64,000 nucleotides of DNA from Tetradesmus obliquus (taxonomy: Eukaryota > Chlorophyta > Chlorophyceae > Sphaeropleales > Scenedesmaceae). Below are positions 41,836 through 53,036 of the stretch, in pieces (the stretch's first letter is position 1; each line of letters starts with the position of its first letter). The translations under genes were made by a program, and so were the position numbers. The notes beneath the pieces are model-generated. The model was not told the DNA's origin. It saw nothing but the letters and a program-made list of their open reading frames with translations, and did no database searches. The DNA lies in contig CP126198.1 of the NCBI GenBank assembly GCA_030272155.1, positions 4,650,001 through 4,714,000 of the forward strand, read 5' to 3'.

Positions 41836-42607
41836 TGTGCAGCGCATCTGCACGCCATTACCAATGACTGCACTTTGACCACCGAGACAAACCGTCTATG
41901 AATAAAATCATTCCAAAAGAACGTTTTATTCGCATCTTTATGAAATCAAGGGCAAATAAACCGTACTGCCGGGCAGTACCAACCACCAGCATGCTACAGC
42001 ACCCTGTAGTGAAACTTGCTCAATGCTTGGTGCAGTGGCTATCCTCGTATGCTGCTCGCAAGCAGGATACACTCCCGAGACATACTCTATATAGATTAGC
42101 TGCACTCTGCAAGAGCAGCAGTCTTGCACCGCTCAAACTTGGTCAGCAACTTCATCAGCATGTTCACACCGTGTGAACATAAATGTCACATACGGCAACA
42201 CTGCCCAATTTCATGCCAATGACATGAACAGCACCACTCGCTGATCAACCACTGCATCAATCAACACCAGCACTGGCAGCACTGTTTGTGACTTGCCCAG
42301 CACAAGTCCCAGCCCACTGGCAGCAAAGGAGGTCCTGCACAACAGCAGGCCCAAGTGCCCTACATCCTGCAAACAACTGCATGCCCGGCGACCACCAGCA
42401 CATAAGACATACATGTACCAGCCACTAGTTGCATCAGGATGATGATGATGGTGCAAGAGTTGCAGCTGGTCGCCATGGCGCCATCATGCTGGCCATGCAT
42501 CTGACACCGTGTCACTTCACAACGTCACAGACCAATTTTCATCACCACCAACGCAAAGTCACCATCAACTTCTCTCCACACACAACAGCCTCCAGTTGTT
42601 TGAATTG

Positions 42608-42612
42608 TTACA
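42608..42612 (-). promoter_or_regulatory. Candidate poly(A) signal TGTAA
   Basis: TGTAA on the minus strand, 8 bases past the ankyrin gene's stop. The very short distance makes it only a candidate. Confidence 0.3.
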
Positions 42613-42619
42613 CACATCG

Positions 42620-45332
42620 TCACAGGTTGTAGGTGGCCACAATGCGCTTGCAGTCTGGGCAGGTGATGGCTGCCTTCACGTCAGCTGTGACAGCGCCCCT
42701 GCTGGCGCCGCTCTTGATGAGCAGCTCAGCAATGTTCTGCCAGCCTGACAGCAGCGCCACCTGCAGCAGCAGCAGCAGCAGCAGCAGGTGCCAGGTTGGC
42801 ATTGCAGCACATCACGATGTCAAGAGGAGTGAGCATTGACCAAGTGCAGTGCCAACAATCCTGTTCAGTGACGCCGCAGTGCTGAGCGGCTGGGCTGGCC
42901 TGTCCTTTGCATTCACACCGCTCACAACCCCTCACGCAGCTCTTCTGCTGCGTACCAAAACACTCACAGAGCGTTGTCACTTCCCACAGAACCCCTTGTG
43001 GCTGTCACTCAACCTTGTTTCAGTTAAAGCACAATGATTCATCAAAACTTGTCAGCATGCCAGTCACGACACACAATTCGCACCTGCAGTGCGGTCTTGG
43101 CGCTGCTGTCCTTGGCCTCCATGTTGGCCCCAGACTGGATGAGCAGCACTTGTGCGCTGCAGCCACACACCATCAAGCCAGCATGCATATCAAAGAAGGC
43201 TCACCTGCAGAGCAGTTTTGCCGCTGCTATCCTTTGCCTCCATGTTGGCGCCGCTCTGGATGAGCAGCGCGGGGATCTCTGCCGGCGGGTACTTGTAGTG
43301 GCCCTCGCGCGCAATGTACAGCAGCGGCGTGTCACCTGGTGCAGCAGCAGCAGCAGCAGTGGCGTCAACATCGTGACATACATCTTGCAGACTAGCGACA
43401 GCCATGGCATCTTTGATATCATGAACATGTACAACAGCAGCCTGTCGCCTGCACAGGAACACATATTCCTCGTCATCACCAGGGGTTTTCTACTAGTATC
43501 GCCGTTGGCAACGACGCTGCCGCCATCATCAACGCCAAATTGGCAATCAGGCCCCACTCATGACAGCAGCGCTGTGACACCTGCACATGATGGCAGTGCC
43601 AGTAACATGCATGGCGCCTTGACTGTTTGTCTGCCCCCTTCCACATCATCAAGTGCAACATGCTCGCAATGTTAAGCATGGTGCCTGTCATGTATTGGCA
43701 TTTGACTTATGTCATGTCACAAGTAAGGGGATATGCAGGAACAGTGACAGGCTGTGTGCTTGGTGTCACCTGCTGCGTTGGTTGTGTTGGGGTCCGCGCC
43801 GTCCCTCAGCGCTGCTTGCACCGCAGACATGTCCAGCTTCTTGAGCCCTGCAGGACGCAGCACACAGCATAGGATACCCCATTTGCCGACTGCTTTGCTC
43901 GCATACTTTCATGCAGATGTAACAGCAGTGTCAAAAGCAGCCACACACAGCACAGCGCAGCACAGCCTGAGGATGCGGCCCCTGCGCACATGTTGCAGGT
44001 ATCACACGCAGCGCTCAAGCTGCATCAACAATCTTGCAGCTGTGTGGCAACAGCCGCTGGTTATAATCAGACATTATATACCAGACATAGCTTATGAAAA
44101 CAACATTTGCCACTTTGTGTGTTCACCTCTCCAGAGTGGGGGCAGGCTTGGGTCCACCTCCTGGAAGGATGAGGTGGCCTTGTAGATGCCGCTGACTAGG
44201 CCAGACAGTACCTGAGCAGCAGCAGCAGCATATACAGCAGCATACTAACGGTGTCAGGTGAAACAAATGAGGTGGCCTTGGAGATGCCACTCACTAGGCC
44301 CGACAGCACCTGAGCAGCAGCAGCAGCATATATAGCAGCAGACTAGTGGTGTTAGGTGAGGTATAAGTAGCACAAAATGCTGCGGAGGTAGCTTGATTGC
44401 TGCTTGGGGCTTTGCGGAGGTGGAGTAGAAGCCGCTGGCCAGGCCGGACAGCACCTGAGCAGCAGCAGCAGCAGCACATACAGCAGCATACTAACGGTGT
44501 CAGGTGATCACATGATGTGGCCTTGTAGATGCCGATGACTAGGCCCGACAGCACCTGAGCAGCAGCAGCAGCAGCACATACAGCAGCATGATAACGGTGT
44601 CAGGTGAAACACATGAGGTGGCTTTGTAGATGCCGCTGACTAGGCCTGACAGCACCTGAGCAGCAGCAGCATATACAGCAGCACATTGGAGGTGTCAGGT
44701 GAGGTATAAATCGCAACAACACGCACACAATGCTGCGGCGGTAGCGTGATTGCTGCTTGGGGCTTTGCACAGTTGCGGAGTAGATGCCGCTGACGAACCC
44801 CATCAGCATCTGAGCAGCAGCACATACGCGTGTATGTTTTCATAAAGCAGCACACTGGTGGTGTCAGGTGTGATACATGAAGCAAGCGGTGCTCTGGCAG
44901 CATTTTGGGTGCTGCACGGGTGTTTGCGAACTTTGTGCATGTGTCAGCGCTGCTGAGTTTATGCTATTGCCTTGTCCTGCAAGCTGCTGGCATCCTGGTG
45001 TGTGCAAGCAAACCTAAGCCTAGGCAAGAGCAACTGCAACTCAGCAGCAAGCACACATAATATACATGTTCCTTTGACCGTGCTGGCATGACGCAAGCAC
45101 CTGTAGCAGAGCACTTGCATGCATGTAGCAAAGACCAGGCACTGAACCTCCAACCACCACACACCTGGCGCGCTGGGTTGTCACTGCTGGCCCTGACCAC
45201 TGCTGCGCGCCTGCTGCTGCTGGCTGGCCTGATTGTTGCTGTAGCACGGTGCTGGAAGGTGCATGGCACGAATGAGCGGTGCTGAGCGAGCTTTGAGCTG
45301 CTGCACTGCATGCTTGCTGCTGTCAGGGCCAT
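42620..45332 (-). CDS. Ankyrin-repeat protein with plastid transit-like leader
   Basis: Five exons join in phase to 200 residues: 45332-45165, 44211-44127, 43847-43770, 43335-43205, 42760-42620. Residues 1-50 are rich in Ser, Ala, Arg and Gln with no acidic residues (SFVPCTFQHRATATIRPASS) and end RRAAVVRA|SS, a good chloroplast processing context. After a short VLSGLVSGIYKATSSFQEVD linker come ankyrin repeats: VQAALRDGADPNTTNAAGDT, PLLYIAREGHYKYPPAEIPA, LLIQSGANMEAKDSSGKTAL, LSGWQNIAELLIKSGAS. A CPDC pair lies near the C-terminus. It is probably a small stromal scaffold protein; partner unknown. It is transcribed divergently from LSm4. Exon 2 has five upstream acceptor-side copies and exon 4 one partial downstream copy. 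Confidence 0.82.
43086..43152 (-). repeat. Donor-side echo of ankyrin exon 4
   Basis: Repeats LLIQSGANMEAKDSSxKTAL plus Q and a GTGCGA donor, about 119 bases after the real exon end at 43205. It could be mistaken for an extra ankyrin repeat, but no in-phase acceptor precedes it. Confidence 0.82.
44245..44812 (-). repeat. Five acceptor-side echoes of ankyrin exon 2
   Basis: Copies start near 44310, 44454, 44554, 44656 and 44809, upstream of the real exon at 44211. Each is GCTGCTGCTCAG plus codons for VLSGLVSGIYKATS with substitutions. Filler shares CACCTGACACC and GTATGCTGCTGTATxTGCTGC words. Confidence 0.88.
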
Positions 45333-45826
45333 GGTGATGTCGTGTGAGGCACAGGGACGGTGTAGGTGTAGAACTTTGAAACGATTAACTTTGACTTCTT
45401 CAATCAACGATGTAGCAGCTGGCAGCGCACGGCCCGGAGAAAGAACAAGGGGTTGAGGGGTTTGTAGTGACAGTGACGGTGATACGAGTTGAGTCGCTGT
45501 TTCACAAGGTCTGATGTCAAAATCTTCAATGATTTTGTTTTGCTGATCGTCTAAGGAACAACACGTCAAAGTAGACGACTTCACCAGTGCAAACGCGACT
45601 CTGCTGTATTAGTTCTTGCCACTGCAAGATCAGGCTGTCTTTTGCGGGTTCTGCGGTTGCAATTTAACACACTCGCCAGATCGGTTGTTACCAGAACGGC
45701 TGAGCCCGCCTGTGCACACTAGGCTCTGCTGCTGCCTGTTACTGCTCCTGCTCAACACTGCTGCAGCAGCTCTGGTACTAGTAGGGTAGCAGTAGGGGCT
45801 AGGAGCAGCGTGTTGCAGCAGCAGGC
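45333..45826. promoter_or_regulatory. Bidirectional promoter region, ankyrin gene and LSm4
   Basis: 494 bases separate the two divergent start codons. No TATA box was recognised. The interval contains AATCTTCAATGATTTTG-type AT-rich DNA near 45520-45545. Confidence 0.45.
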
Positions 45827-46334
45827 ATGCTGCCTCTATCTCTGCTGCGCACAGCTCAAGCGCACCCTGTGGTGAGTGGTGCTTGGCGCACGTCTTGCCT
45901 GTAGCAGCGGCAGTGGGCAGCGCACACACTTGCCGCTGCAGCGTGCCATTGAAAATGCGTGTCTTTCTCTGTCTGTGGGTACATCAACATGGAAGCTTTA
46001 CTCACAGTAGTTCAGTGGCCACTGCGTCCATGCTTGCATCTGTTGTGCAATGTTGTCTATATGTGTTGAGCGGTCATGCTGTCATCTGCTGCAGCTGGTG
46101 GAGCTGAAGTCAGGCGAGACGTACAATGGTCACCTGGTCAACTGCGACTCATGGATGAACATCCACCTACGGGAGGTCATCTGCACATCCAAGGCAAGGC
46201 ACCAACACTGCTGTTAGCTGCAATGTGCTCGGTCAGCTGCTGCATAAGAGACACAGCTGGATGAGAGTGGCTTTGTGCACTGCACATCAGTGCTGGCGTG
46301 ATACCCGGCGCATTGGTAGTCAGCAGGAGTTCGC

Positions 46335-46367
<33 letters not shown>

Positions 46368-46688
46368 GTCTTCGTGAGAACTCATTATATGTTGTCATGT
46401 CATTACATGGCGTGTGCAGGACGGCGACCGCTTCTGGCGCATGCCTGAGATTTATATCCGAGGCAACACGCTCAAGTACATCCGTGTGCCTGAGGAGGTG
46501 CGGCAGCAGCAGCAGATTTCAAAAGGCAGCAGCAGCAGGGGAGAAGCAGCAGGGTTGGGAAGCAGCAAACTTAGGAAGCAGCAGCAGCAGCAGCAGCAGG
46601 GGAGGAGCAGCGGGGTTGGGGGCAACACGCTCAAGTACATCCGCGTGCCTGAGGAGGTGCGGGCAGCAGTGGCAGGACTGAGACTAGT

Positions 46689-46722
<34 letters not shown>

Positions 46723-48409
46723 GCAGCGGGGAGGTACACATCCGCGTGCCTGAGGAGGTGCGGCAGCAGCAAACTTAGGAAGCAGCAGCAGCAGCAGCAG
46801 CAGCAGCAGGGGAGGAGCAGCGGGGCTGGGGGCAACACACTCAAGTACATCGGCGTGCCTGAGGAGGTGCGGCATGAGCAAAATTAGGAAGCAGCATCAG
46901 CAGCAGCAGCAGCAGGGACAAGCAGCAGCAGGGGAGGAGCAGGGGGGGTGGGGGCAACACGCTCAAGTACATCCGCGTGCCTGAGGAGGTGCGTGCAGCA
47001 GCAGCAGCAGCAGCAGCAGGCGGGGACGAGCAGCAGCAGGAGCGGCAGGATCAGCAGGGGAGGAGCAGCAGCTGGGAGGAGCGGCAGCAGTAACATGATT
47101 GGCAAGGTGGCAGCGATGCAAGCAGCAGTAATGGCAGCATTTCAGCGTGCAGCAGTTCAAGGGCTGTGCACGTGGTGGGTATGTCGCTAGGTGGTGGCAG
47201 CCACATGAGGTGTGCTGCTGCTGCTGCAGCAGCAGCAGCAGCAGCAGCAGCCGCTCGGTGGTGTGCTGGGAGGGCAGCCGTGCCAGGCGTGAACACAGTA
47301 CTTACTAGCATGTGGTGGTGTCTGTTAACCAAGTCAGTCAAAGTCACCTGGCAGCAACTCTATTACTGCATGCATTTGTTGCCAGCATGCGCAGGCAAGA
47401 CGCCAACAACATATGCGTGTATTGCGTTACTGCTGTGCAGGTGATAGACAAAGTGAAGGAGGAAGCACCAAAGCGGGGTGCGTGCCACATGAAGAGTAGC
47501 TACAGCAGCGGTTGTACTGCAGTGGAACAGCAGTGCAGCAGCAGTGCTGCTGTCGCAATGGCCATATTTTGCTCAGCCATTGCATTCCAGGATTCTGCAG
47601 TTTCAGTGCAAGGGCGCCAGTCAGCGGCCACCGCCTGCATGTTGTTGTCGCAACACGTGTTTCAGTGGTGGGTCTTCACAGCAGCAGGTCCTCAATTTGC
47701 ATGAAATGCTTGCATGTCCGTATTAGTCAGCAGCACCACAGACATCAGGATATGTTGGAAAACCTTTCTGAAAATGTATTTCAACGGCGTGCCGCAGGTG
47801 ACAGAGCGCCAATGCGTGGCGGTCGCGGCGGCGGCCGCTTCGGCGGGCGCGAGGGCGGGGGCAGGGGAGACGGCGGCAGGGGCGGCGGCCGCGGCGGCGG
47901 CGGCGGCAGGGGCGATAGAGGTGAGTCAGCGGCACATGGATCTGTCTGACGCGTGTGCTGTGTGCGTGGCTGTGCACTTGCAGCAAATGGCAGCTGCTTG
48001 CTATGGCTAGCTGTTGAGGTTGGGCTAGCCTGTGCTTGGGGGTGTGCAGCAGCAGGGTCTTGCCTTGTGGAGCACAATGGTGTTGGCGCGGTGGCGGCCG
48101 CTTTGGCGGGCGTGAGGGTGGCGGCATGGGCGACAGCGGCAGGGGCGGCGGGCGCGGCGGCGGCGGCGGCAGGGGCGATAGAGGTGAGTCCGCGGCACAT
48201 GGCATATGCCATGGGTGTGCCTGCTGCGTAAGCTGCGTATGCATATTGTGTGCACCTGAATTGCATGGCAATCGCTTGCTATGGGCAGCTGCTGAAAGGG
48301 AGGCGCCTGTGCTTGGGGTTGAGCAGCAGCAGGCTCCTGCCTTGTGCAGCATATAGTGCACAGCATGAAGACAACTTGGAGCGGGCCTGTATTTTGACGT
48401 GCCTACTGC

Positions 48410-48443
<34 letters not shown>

Positions 48444-48480
48444 TTTTCTGTGATTGGCTGCAGGCCGGGGGCGCGGCTGA
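45827..48480 (+). CDS. LSM4: U6 snRNA-associated Sm-like protein LSm4
   Basis: Six exons join in phase to 132 residues: 45827-45871, 46095-46193, 46420-46497, 47441-47477, 47798-47920, 48464-48480. The protein starts [15 protein letters not shown] and continues [67 protein letters not shown], so Sm1 and Sm2 motifs are complete. The tail is a Gly/Arg-rich RGG domain, as in other LSm4 proteins. LSm4 is part of the LSm2-8 ring that binds the U6 3' end in the nucleus and of the LSm1-7 decapping ring in the cytoplasm. Intron 2 starts with GC (AAG|GCAAGG), a GC-AG intron. Exons 3 and 5 have donor-side echoes in the following introns. Confidence 0.95.
46610..46995 (+). repeat. Four donor-side echoes of LSm4 exon 3
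   Basis: Copies ending near 46658, 46759, 46869 and 46991 repeat [12 protein letters not shown] (the second only partly) with the donor GTGCG. They are separated by (CAG)n and GGGGAGGAGCAG filler. The real exon end is 46497. Confidence 0.9.
48080..48182 (+). repeat. Donor-side echo of the RGG-coding exon 5
   Basis: Repeats [20 protein letters not shown] and on to GDRG with a GTGAGT donor, about 261 bases after the real exon end. There is no obvious acceptor in front, so inclusion seems unlikely. Confidence 0.85.
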
Positions 48481-50040
48481 AGCCAGCAGCACCAGCACTA
48501 GCGTAGCACAGCAGAGCAGCAGGACATGCGCTGTGTGCCGTTTGTGGCAGTATATGGCTGCAGGCACAGCTGCAGGCGGCTGGTGTGGTCAGCTGCAAGC
48601 AGCAGACGCTGTCAGCGGCACCAGTTGCAGCACCAGTTGGCGGGAGCATATGATGCGACCTGGGGCTAACCAGGTTTGCTGCAAATGCACCATTTGTGTG
48701 GATGCCTAGTGCAGTTGCATGCTGGCTCTGCAGAAACTGGTGATGCTGGATGCTCCTGCCCCGGCTGTTGCATTGTGGTGTTTGTGCAGTGCATATACTT
48801 GTCGGGAATGTTTTCTGGGCCGCAGCTGCAGCCTGTGGTGCTAACACGACGCAGCCGCCATCTGACAGCAGGCAGCAGCGCATTGTGCAGCTCAACAGCC
48901 ACGGCATCAGCAGCAGTGCTTGATCAAGGCTTGAGCGCAGGCCACAAGCAGTCGCAGTACTAGCTGCTGCTTGTGTAGCAGCCTGCACTGCATATGCATG
49001 GCATGGTGCAGTCGCCATCGCGCACCAGTAGAGTGTGGTGTGGCCCGGAGCTCGTGCAGTGCAGGTTTAGGACGTGCGGCGTGGTTTGTTTTTTCCTCAG
49101 GTGCGGCCGGCAGACCTGGACTCTAGACTGCACACCTTGTGGCGTTGCTGCTTCCTGCCGGGCACTATTTGACTTGACATATTGTGAGATACGCCCCAGC
49201 GTTATCAGGCGACGCTGTAGCACGTTCGAGTTTGTTACACGCGCAGGCGAGGTGCATGGGATCTGGTGTGGGCCCGGCATTGCAAGCCTGATCACACACA
49301 CGCCGTGTCTGTTGTGATTGTGCTGCCGCACCACAAGCTGCCTGCTGCAATGGACAGCAGCCTACAGCGGAGCTAGTACAGGATGTGTGTGCCATATTGT
49401 ACTGCTTGCATCAAGTGCCACTTGATGCAACGTGCATATGCAGTGCCACATAGCTCTCGAGGCACTGTCGTTTTGTGCACAGCATGTAACACCGGTTTGT
49501 AACAAGGCTGTCCAGAAGGTGTGGGATTGCCCTGGTCAAAGTGACTGCCATGCACAGCCATGCACACTGATGGCGGCCGCAAAAATGGCAGACCTACTCA
49601 CAGGAATAATTGCTCGGTGACTCAGTGGCCGCCATGCATGGCCCCAATATGAGCAGCACTTGACCCAAAGCGACCCACATGCATGCATGCACGCAGTGAC
49701 CTGGAATGATAGCCATGAGATGCTTCACACCCTCAAGGGTGGGCCCACTCGGCCCACTCGGCCCACTCGGGGAGCTCATGCACGGGGTGTGCAGGTCGAC
49801 GCAGCGCTGTGTCCTTTCACAGTTCTCAGCCAAATGAGCATGCCATGCAGCAGGATGCAGAAATCATCTCTGCCACGTGCAGCACATGCAGAAATGAGCG
49901 CACAAAAAGGCAGCCTAACAACTGCAGCTGCTGCTGCGATCACACACCCTGTGTACACCCAGCAGCAAGACAAACCTATGGTGTGCTTGCAGTGCACCGT
50001 GGCTCCACCAGGGCATCAATGGTGCTCGAGCGGCGTGTCT
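48481..50040. other. Convergent intergenic region, LSm4 and UPF0047 gene
   Basis: No gene recognised. Three tandem copies of GGCCCACTC occur near 49741-49772. Open frames here are short or are composition artefacts. Confidence 0.45.
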
Positions 50041-51688
50041 TCACTGCTGCTGCTGCGGCTGCAGTGTGGTGCCCACCACCTGTATGCCGACTGTCCGCTT
50101 GCGGGGGCCGTCAAGCTCCACAAGCATCACCGACTGCAGCAGCAGCAGCGGCAGCAGCAGCGGCAGCAGCAGCGGCAGCAGCAGCGGCAGCGGCCGTAAG
50201 TGATTTAAGTGCCACCTATGCATGTACAGTACGCTGGCAGTTGCAGGCCAGCAGAGTTCCTGCTGCGGACGTTGCCTACAAGCAATGCTTTCTAAGGATT
50301 GCAGCAGCGTGCTGCACCATTTGCTGGCGTCCAGCACCCCTCAACGCTGCACACACCAACAAGAAGCAGGCTACCAGGCAGGCATCATGCAGGTGCCGGC
50401 TCACCTGCCAGGTGCCAATGCACAGCTGTCCCCTGCTGACCGCAATGCATTTGATTGTTTTGTACGGTCAACTGCTGCTTTCAGGCATCGGTCATTCACT
50501 GCTGGTGCTGTCTCACCTGCCAGGTGCCGATGCACAGCTGCCCCTTGCTGACTGGCACCGTCTCGCTGTTGCCCAGCACCATGGACAACAGGTGACTGTG
50601 CGCGTTTTCAGGCTCCTGCGCGGCCCTGCAGCACGCATTACAGATAAAATTGAAGAAGCAGTAAAAGGAAAAGGCGGCAATCGTGTTGGCTGCAGCTGGC
50701 AGCAGGTGGCTGTGCGCGTTCTCCGGCTCCTGCGCAGCCCTGCAGATACAGCAGATCACATGCATTTGTTACTAACACCAGTTTGTGACAGTTGTGGGGT
50801 GTTACATGGCGTGCCTGTATGTTGCCCAGCACCATGCTCAGCAGGTGGCTGTGCGCGTTCTCCGGCTCCCGCGCAGCCCTGCAGAGCATAACATGTTATG
50901 TTGTTAGTGTTGCAGCCGAGTCTGCTTGACAGACTGAAACAGATTTTAACAATGACATAATCCGTGCAGTGCAGCTGACAGCAGGTGGCTGTGCGCATTG
51001 TCCGGCTCGTGCGCAGCCCTGCAGATACAGCAGATCACATGCATTTGTTACTAACACCAGTTTGTAGCAGTTGTGTGGTGTTCCAAAGTGTGCCGGCAGG
51101 TTGCCCAGCACCATGGACAGCAGGTGGCTGTGCGCGTTCTCCGGCTCCTGCGCAGCCGTGCAGGGCAATTGACAAGAGTCACACAGCTGACGGCACGACC
51201 GCTTCATAACTATTGCTGAGACACCAACAACAGCAGCAGCACCTCAGCAGGCACGACAGCACCGGCCCCAGACTCATTGATTCGCTGGCCAGTACAATCA
51301 CGGAAGCAAGGGTCAATTCCTCCATGATGTATCATTGTTGTGAAACAGTTTCATGAGCTGTTGCTGCTTCTCTTTCCCTCACCATGCCTCCCAGCCTCCC
51401 GGCCAGTCTGCCGGCGCCTCCCTTAGGTGCAGGTCGTTGTGCAGGTAGGGGTCTGAGGGAGGGGCCAGCTTGCGCAGAAACTGCAGCAGACACATCATGC
51501 AATGTTGCACACTAGAATATGGATTGAGGTTGGGTTATGCATGCATGAATCTCTGTGTGTGTGAGCGTCCAAGGTGGACTATGATCAGATTGTAGAGTTG
51601 ACGAGGCTTGGGTGCAGGCCACTGCGCAGGGGCAACTGCACACGTGTGATGGTGGTTGCTGGAGGATGGCAGGGGTGTTGGGTGCGAC

Positions 51689-51722
<34 letters not shown>

Positions 51723-51918
51723 GAGCATTGCATTGCAGTGCGATTGAGATGCTAGCTTGCGCACTTGCGGCTGCCAGCTTCCATATGCTGCCATGTCTGC
51801 TGGGCGTCTGTGTGCTGGTCTGTCGTCCCCCTCCGCCCCCTACCCCCTCTCTACCAGCCCCCTGATGTCACCTGCACGACCCCACAGCTCTCCCTCCCTG
51901 CTGTTGTTATGACTCTGC

Positions 51919-51952
<34 letters not shown>

Positions 51953-52630
51953 GCTGCAGCCACCCACCTGCCTAATGTCATCCAGCAGCCGCGTCTCGTA
52001 TTCATTTATGGCAACAGCAGTGGTGGTGTGCCGAGATAGCACATTCACAAAGCCCTCCGTCACTCCTAGCTGCTGCACCCGCTGCCTGATTTGAGGGGTG
52101 ATGTCAAACAGTGCAATGCCTGGGAGCAACGTTCAGGTTTTCAAAGGTGACAAGTGTAAGGTTATAAGTAATTGTCAACCCGGGCGTACTATTTGATGAT
52201 GCAGTAGGTGCTACAACACAGCATAATCAGGTGTGTATGCTGGCTGTAGCTGCACAAGCCAGTGTGGTTGGCAGGCAATGAGCACCAGCTGCTGGTCAAA
52301 GCTGCTAGCAGCGCTGCAACAATAGTTCGATGCCAGGATGCATACGCTGCCATAAAGCAGCAGCTGCTGTCACATGGCGAAGCCTGAGCACGCTAGTAGG
52401 CCCAATTGCATGATATGCACTGCTGTTCTGTTGCTGTGTTGGCAAATGCTATGTAAATATGTCAAAATCATACCTGGAATTGTCTCTATTTCTATCTGGG
52501 TGTAATCGAACACCTGTGTGCTGGCAGAGGTTGCAGGAGCAGCAGCAGTGGGGGTGACCTGGGATCGGTGGGCACGCTGCTTTGCTGCTGCAAAGGGTCT
52601 GCATTGGCGTCCTAAAGATGATATCTGCAT
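50041..52630 (-). CDS. UPF0047 / YjbQ family protein
   Basis: Five exons join in phase to 202 residues: 52630-52474, 52119-51968, 51480-51383, 50625-50517, 50133-50041. The first ~40 residues (MQISSLGRQCRPFAAAKQRA...) are basic and Ala/Thr-rich and may be an organelle leader. The conserved domain follows: FDYTQIEIETIPGIALFDIT, VTEGFVNVLSRHTTTAVAIN, DPYLHNDLHLRE, ENAHSHLLSMVLGNSETVPV, LCIGTWQSVMLVELDGPRKR. The His residues and NE, HND and NAHSH motifs of the family are present. Bacterial homologues are small trimeric enzymes; thiamin-phosphate synthase activity has been reported for some, and the in vivo role is unsettled. The C-terminus ends in a short poly-Gln. Exon 4 has four acceptor-side echoes. 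It is divergent from the BRCA1-like gene. Confidence 0.92.
50695..51160 (-). repeat. Four acceptor-side echoes of UPF0047 exon 4
   Basis: Copies start near 50739, 50878, 51018 and 51158, upstream of the real exon at 50625. Most follow CTGCAG and repeat AAQEPENAHSHLL, in most cases continuing SMVLGN, with periods of about 114-140. Filler contains TGTTAGTAACAAATGCATGT-type text. Confidence 0.9.
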
Positions 52631-53036
52631 GGTTTACAGGCGATGCTGTGCCGCTGCTGTAGTAGTGACAAGCAACCAGCACGTCAGCAGCAGGTACTGC
52701 ATGCAGTAGTGCCTGGCAACAATCCTTCAAACATAAAGACACGCTTCGTCTACTTCAAGACGAATTAAGCTGCTTGTTCCATGACGCATCAGGCAAGGGT
52801 TGGGGTTCTCGATTTTGACGCATGTTTGAACGCTTCCAGAGGTTCTGGACCTGAACCAGTTGTTGCTCGGCAAAATATTGACAATTAAGCTGCATTGTTT
52901 CTGTTTTCGCGCGGCATATACAAACCAAGGCAACCCGCATACACTGCTCGTTGTGAACCAGCATGCCGCACAAGCTCCGGTGAACATGCACCTTTGCTAA
53001 CAGTTAACTGCAAAAAAGTATTATCATAGACATACA
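52631..53036. promoter_or_regulatory. Bidirectional promoter region, UPF0047 and BRCA1-like genes
   Basis: 406 bases separate the divergent start codons. The region is AT-richer than its surroundings and nearly free of CAG tracts. No specific box could be assigned. Confidence 0.45.

Larger units (their letters stand above)
41064..42619. other. Intergenic region between LRR and ankyrin genes
   Basis: No gene supported. A 34-base direct repeat lies at 41735-41768 and 41802-41835 (CAAAAAAAGAGGTGTGTGCC...CCACCA, 67 bases apart). The region is less CAG-rich than its neighbours. Confidence 0.5.

Noticed and set aside
43086..43152. An additional ankyrin-repeat exon
   Set aside because: It has a donor but no in-phase acceptor, and its sequence duplicates the end of the preceding exon; it fits a donor-side echo.
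47723..49018. Minus-strand 431-codon Ala/Pro/Arg-rich ORF
   Set aside because: Antisense to the LSm4 RGG exon, its echo and the downstream spacer. No coherent domain, and it overlaps well-supported exons.
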